Of a stretch of DNA of 23,883 nucleotides, positions 20,122-23,883 are shown piece by piece. The DNA is from Stramenopiles sp. TOSAG23-2 (lineage: Eukaryota; Sar), in the NCBI GenBank assembly GCA_900128395.1, contig LT649477.1, forward strand, positions 1 to 23,883. Reading direction: 5' to 3'. Each line of letters begins with the position of its first letter. Positions within the stretch are counted from its first letter, which is position 1. A program made the translations under genes and the position numbers. The notes under the pieces are model-generated. The model was not told the DNA's origin. It worked only from the letters and a program-made list of their open reading frames with translations, and searched no databases.

Positions 20122-22473
20122 ATGGGTGGTAAAACGTCGAAAAGAAAGGGAAGGGTCATTCCTGCTGTACAAAGTGATACAATACCAGTTACAAGTAATA
20201 CTCATCATACCGATGATGAATTACAAAATGAATTTTATGAAATAAAAAATGTTGCAACTACTGAATTAAAAAAAGCTGCAAATAAAGTAAAAGATGTAAA
20301 TAACCAAGATAATTTAGGTGAATTATGGAAAAATATACAACGAATTAAACGACAAAATATTATTGCTGATATATTCATAATTTTAACAAGTCCTAATATG
20401 AATCAAGATGGCAAAAATTTTGACAATATAGTAGAATTGTTAATTACATATATTGATATTATTGTTGTATTAATACGACGTGAAACATTAGTGTTGGCTG
20501 CGTCAGTCATAGCATCCGAAGCCTCTCGCATTGCTTTATGTATAGCAATTGTTACAAGGTTTTCATCAAATAATAATAATAATGCTAATAGTGACGCCAA
20601 CAAAATGAAAATAAATCAAGCAATAGATAATATTGCTATCGTTCTTCGTCGTTTAAATGCGTCATCGCCATCAAAAGTACCAACAAATGGTCTTTTCATC
20701 GAAATAATGTTTTTAAAGCAAGTTTTCACATTTTTGAAAGCATCATCATCATCAAATAATGCAGATTTATACAAAGCTAGTGGTAAAATTGCAAATGGTG
20801 TCTTTAAACTTGTAATTGGTACTGCGACTGGTGGCGCAGGTGGTAATCCATTGAGTGGAATTGGTAATGTTTTACAAGGTGGTGCTGATTTAGTAAAAGC
20901 TGGTATAAAACATCGTTTAGAATTAAAAGAGAAAATGATCTTTTTCACTGTATTAACAATAAAAACAGAAGCTTCGAATATTATTCAAACTACGATGTCT
21001 AAATTTCAAGAGGACAAAGAAGTGACTCATAATATATACACCGAATTAGAAAATAAATTAGTAATGTTGTATAATACTGCATTTAACTTGTTTGGTACAA
21101 AATTAAATCCACCAGTGGTTATAGTACTTGCATTTGTGCAATTATTAGGTTCTTTGTTGATGTATGTTTTAGAACATAGTTCCGAAATACCAGATGTAAC
21201 ATTACATTTCCAAGAAATTATTGATTTATTATGGAATGGAAATGAACGAAAACGTTTGAACGGGTTGAAGTATTTTATTACATACGATCCAACTAGTGAT
21301 ATTGTTTCTGATGTACAAAGTAAAGGTAAAATGTATGTTGGTGTTGTGGATGATATATTAAAATCACGTGAAACGATGATGATGAATGTAAATCCAACAA
21401 TTATGTTGTTACATAAATTAATAAATGGTGGTCAATATTTGATTGACCAAGCGGTGCAAGAAGGAAAGGAACGAATGAAGCATTATGTAGATAAAATAAT
21501 ACCGACGGAAGAAGAAGGGGCGTTTGGGGTTATTTTTGATGAGATTAAACGGTTGGTGAATGAATATGATAAAAATTTGGATGGGAATGAAGTAGAATCG
21601 AAAATTAACTTTATCAATAAATTTGTTGGTGAGGGGAAAACTAAATGTTTAAATATGATTTCCACGTTTGAAAAAGTAACAACGACAATGTTACGAGATA
21701 CGCAGAGTGCAATAATTCATATAAAAGAATTTCAATCTGGTATATTGAAACCGATTGCAGATGAATTGAATACGATTAAAAGTATATGTTCGTCTATGTT
21801 GAGTAACTTTGTTGATGGAGAATTGAAGGACTTGTTCGATGATATAAATAAAGCTATGGTTGATGCGTATCAAATAATACAAGAAATTACTTTGATTGCA
21901 GATGAATGTAATGTAGCAGTTGAAAAATTGCAAACATGTGTATTAACATCAAGAGAATTAGTGATAAGCCCGGAAGGTAGTGATGTATCGTTGTATAAAT
22001 TTATGCAGTTACTGAAGAAAATACCTTCGCCTACTGGTTCAACTGCATTAGCAGATTTAGTATTCGAACGATTGAAAGTGATTGTAAATAGCAAGTTGGA
22101 AGCGGAAGATGAGACAAAAGTGGATGATGCCATCGATAAGAGAATCAAAAGAATCTATGACGAGATAAAAAATGTAACCAACAAAATGGAATCGTTTGGG
22201 ATAGAGCAAATTTTCACTAAACTTGATAGTCAAGTAACAAAAGTAGAAAAAATGGCTACAGATAAATTGACCGAATTAGAAAGTAACGTAAAAACATTTT
22301 TCAGCAAAAGCGAAAGTACATTTAAGCAGAAATTACAATTAAATGATTCGATGGAAAATTTAGTCGGTGGAAAAGAAAGACTGGATGCAATAAACTCTAC
22401 AGCAAATATGGTCTATGAAAGTACAAAACTGTTTTTAAATAACAACATCCAATGGTGTTTGGTAACCAAATGA
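20122..22473 (+). CDS. Unrecognised 783-residue, probably N-myristoylated helical protein
   Basis: Single open frame, no intron. It begins MGGKTSKRKGR, which fits the N-myristoylation rule (Gly2, Ser6, then basic residues), so attachment to a membrane face is expected. Most of the rest should be alpha-helical. Two strongly hydrophobic stretches, about 100-150 (IVELLITYIDIIVVLI; AASVIASEASRIALCIAIV) and 330-351 (PPVVIVLAFVQLLGSLLMYV), could be buried helices or membrane segments. Between them is a Gly-rich stretch, about 232-262 (GTATGGAGG; GIGNVLQGGADLVKAG). The second half is rich in Lys/Glu/Asp with coiled-coil-like spacing, especially about 680-760. The last 27 or so residues come from a duplicated segment that also encodes the end of the neighbouring ankyrin gene on the other strand. 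No enzyme or nucleotide-binding motif was found. A signalling or membrane-acting role is a guess. Confidence 0.8.
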   Translation: MGGKTSKRKGRVIPAVQSDTIPVTSNTHHTDDELQNEFYEIKNVATTELKKAANKVKDVNNQDNLGELWKNIQRIKRQNIIADIFIILTSPNMNQDGKNFDNIVELLITYIDIIVVLIRRETLVLAASVIASEASRIALCIAIVTRFSSNNNNNANSDANKMKINQAIDNIAIVLRRLNASSPSKVPTNGLFIEIMFLKQVFTFLKASSSSNNADLYKASGKIANGVFKLVIGTATGGAGGNPLSGIGNVLQGGADLVKAGIKHRLELKEKMIFFTVLTIKTEASNIIQTTMSKFQEDKEVTHNIYTELENKLVMLYNTAFNLFGTKLNPPVVIVLAFVQLLGSLLMYVLEHSSEIPDVTLHFQEIIDLLWNGNERKRLNGLKYFITYDPTSDIVSDVQSKGKMYVGVVDDILKSRETMMMNVNPTIMLLHKLINGGQYLIDQAVQEGKERMKHYVDKIIPTEEEGAFGVIFDEIKRLVNEYDKNLDGNEVESKINFINKFVGEGKTKCLNMISTFEKVTTTMLRDTQSAIIHIKEFQSGILKPIADELNTIKSICSSMLSNFVDGELKDLFDDINKAMVDAYQIIQEITLIADECNVAVEKLQTCVLTSRELVISPEGSDVSLYKFMQLLKKIPSPTGSTALADLVFERLKVIVNSKLEAEDETKVDDAIDKRIKRIYDEIKNVTNKMESFGIEQIFTKLDSQVTKVEKMATDKLTELESNVKTFFSKSESTFKQKLQLNDSMENLVGGKERLDAINSTANMVYESTKLFLNNNIQWCLVTK

Positions 22474-22588
22474 GTCATTAACATTGATATAACTCTACAG
22501 CAAATATGGTCTATGAAAGTACAAAACTGTTTTTAAATAACAACATCCAATGGTGTTTGGTAACCAAATGAGTCATTAACATTGATAT
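22393..22588. repeat. 98-bp perfect tandem duplication at a convergent gene junction
   Basis: Copies 22393-22490 and 22491-22588 are identical. Copy 1 holds the stop of the 783-residue gene (22471-22473, plus); copy 2 holds the stop of the ankyrin gene (22533-22535, minus). Confidence 0.92.
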
Positions 22589-23883
22589 CAGAATAACTTA
22601 GTAATAATTTTGCTGCATCCACATTACTGTTACTGCATGCTGCAAATAATGGTGACTGTCCCCTATCTGTACACTGGTTGTAATCAAGTTTCCATAGAAC
22701 TAATAACTTAATTGCTTCTGTGGCGCCACCATATGCAGCGTAAAATATTGCAGATGCACCAACGTCACTGTTGTTTTCATCTGTGCCACCAGACTCAGTA
22801 CAAAAGATATCAGCTTTGTTACTTTTCAACAACTTCATTACTTCGAGATTACCAAATTGACATGCAACTAGAAATGGCGTTGCACCATTATCTGTTCTTG
22901 TTTTATTGATATCAATCGATTCTTGATTTAACAATGCATTTACTATATCTGTATGGCCGTTTAAACATGCGATATAAAGTGGTGTTCGACCATTATCTGT
23001 TGTTGCTTTATTTATATCAATAGATTCTTGATTTATCAATGCATTTACTATATCTGTATGGCCTTGAGAACATGCTACATAAAGTGGCGTTTCACCATCA
23101 TCTGTTGTTGCTTTATTGATATCAATCGATTCTTGACTTAACAATGCATTTACTATATCTGTTTGATCTTTTAAACATGCAGTATAAAGTGGCGTTCCAC
23201 CATCATCTGTTGTTGCTTTATTGATATCAATCGATTCTTGATTTATCAATGCATTTACTATATCTGTATGGCCTTGAGAACATGCAGTATAAAGTGGCGT
23301 TTCACCATCGTCTGTACATGATTTATTGATATCAATCGATTCTTGACTTAACAATGCATTTACTATATCTGTATGGCCGTTTAAACATGCAATATAAAGT
23401 GATGTCCAACCATCATCTGTTGTTGCTTTATTGATATCAATCGATTCTTGACTTAACAATGCATTTACTATATCTGTATGACCTTGAGAACATGCTACAT
23501 AAAGTGGCGTTTCACCATCATCTGTTGTTGCTTTATTGATATCAATCGATTCTTGACTTAACAATGCATTTACTATATCTGTATGGCCTTGAGAACATGC
23601 AGTATAAAGTGGTGTCCAACCATCATCTGTTGTTGCTTTATTGATATCAATCAATTCTTGATTTAACAATGCATTTACTATATCTGTATGACCTTGAGAA
23701 CATGCTACATAAAGTGGCGTTTCACCATCGTCTGTACATGATTTATTGATATCAATCGATTCTTGACTTAACAATGCATTTACTATATCTGTATTGCCGT
23801 TTAAACATGCAATATAAAGTGATGTCCAACCATCATCTGTTGTTGCTTTATTGATATCAATCGATTCTTGACTTAACAATGCA
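22533..23883 (-). CDS. Ankyrin-repeat array protein, C-terminal part
   Basis: The minus-strand frame is open to the window's right edge, so the N-terminus lies outside. About 450 residues are visible. Nine to ten near-identical 35-residue ankyrin repeats (105-bp period) come first, built on SIDINKATTDDG, TPLYxACSQGHTDIVNALL. They are followed by three diverged repeats (TPFLVACQFGNLEVMKLL; ASAIFYAAYGGATEAIKLL; QSPLFAACSNSNVDAAKLLL) and a capping segment ending YQTPLDVVI. Canonical ankyrin units have 33 residues; here two extra residues lie in the loop between repeats. Ankyrin arrays bind proteins; no other domain is visible. Sequence identity between repeats is high enough to suggest recent expansion or homogenisation. 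It converges on the 783-residue gene with 59 bp between stops. Confidence 0.92.
   Translation of the reverse strand, partial: ALLSQESIDINKATTDDGWTSLYIACLNGNTDIVNALLSQESIDINKSCTDDGETPLYVACSQGHTDIVNALLNQELIDINKATTDDGWTPLYTACSQGHTDIVNALLSQESIDINKATTDDGETPLYVACSQGHTDIVNALLSQESIDINKATTDDGWTSLYIACLNGHTDIVNALLSQESIDINKSCTDDGETPLYTACSQGHTDIVNALINQESIDINKATTDDGGTPLYTACLKDQTDIVNALLSQESIDINKATTDDGETPLYVACSQGHTDIVNALINQESIDINKATTDNGRTPLYIACLNGHTDIVNALLNQESIDINKTRTDNGATPFLVACQFGNLEVMKLLKSNKADIFCTESGGTDENNSDVGASAIFYAAYGGATEAIKLLVLWKLDYNQCTDRGQSPLFAACSNSNVDAAKLLLSYSDINVNDSFGYQTPLDVVI
22900..23883 (-). repeat. 105-bp tandem repeat array encoding ankyrin units
   Basis: The 105-bp period is exact across the array (for example ttgatatcaa at 23116 and 23221). 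Variants recur in the order W-S/I, SC-E, W/G-T, E-V, giving a higher-order unit of four repeats (about 420 bp) seen about twice. Confidence 0.85.

Noticed and set aside
22900-23883. Regular repeats that could suggest a CRISPR array
   Set aside because: The 105-bp units are contiguous, without unique spacers, and encode in-frame ankyrin repeats in a eukaryotic context.

Overview
This window is nuclear DNA from an AT-rich eukaryote, most likely a unicellular protist. The evidence is three short GT-AG introns (85-133 nt, each with a CTAAC branch-site-like motif 35-41 nt before its acceptor), eukaryote-only housekeeping genes (CPSF2, NAA10, RBBP4/MSI1), start contexts rich in A or C, and abundant in-frame trinucleotide repeats giving Asn, Thr, Asp, Glu, Ser and Val runs. 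Stops are standard (TAA, TGA). I could not assign a lineage from the sequence alone.

Layout, left to right: a TPR protein cut by the left edge (+, 1-601); a repeat-bearing intergenic stretch; a secreted GH43-like five-bladed propeller protein (+, 1405-2925); CPSF2/CPSF100 with an N-terminal SAP domain, three exons (-, 2963-6253); a 1.3 kb divergent intergenic region with tandem duplications; the Nalpha-acetyltransferase NAA10 (+, 7559-8104); an RBBP4/MSI1-type WD40 histone chaperone (-, 8539-10668); a 3.35 kb gene-free region; a 1761-residue HEAT/ARM-like protein of unknown function, two exons (+, 14022-19440); an unrecognised 783-residue protein with a myristoylation signal (+, 20122-22473); and a long ankyrin array cut by the right edge (-, 22533-23883).

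The genes do not form a pathway. They act in mRNA 3' processing, N-terminal acetylation, histone chaperoning, carbohydrate handling and repeat-scaffold interactions. Packing is uneven. Convergent pairs are very tight (37 bp between GH43 and CPSF2 stops; 59 bp between the 783-residue protein and the ankyrin gene), whereas divergent pairs are separated by 1.3 and 3.35 kb.

The most unusual signals are: (1) a recurrent 16-bp motif, two TAGCA direct repeats 11 bp apart, found in both divergent intergenic regions and nowhere else I could see; (2) a 98-bp perfect tandem duplication at the 783-residue/ankyrin junction, where the same DNA encodes the end of one protein on each strand; (3) a SAP-CPSF2 fusion; (4) the unrecognised myristoylated helical protein beside ankyrin and TPR repeat genes; and (5) repeated local tandem duplications (64, 69, 98, 105, 120 and 228 bp) across the window.
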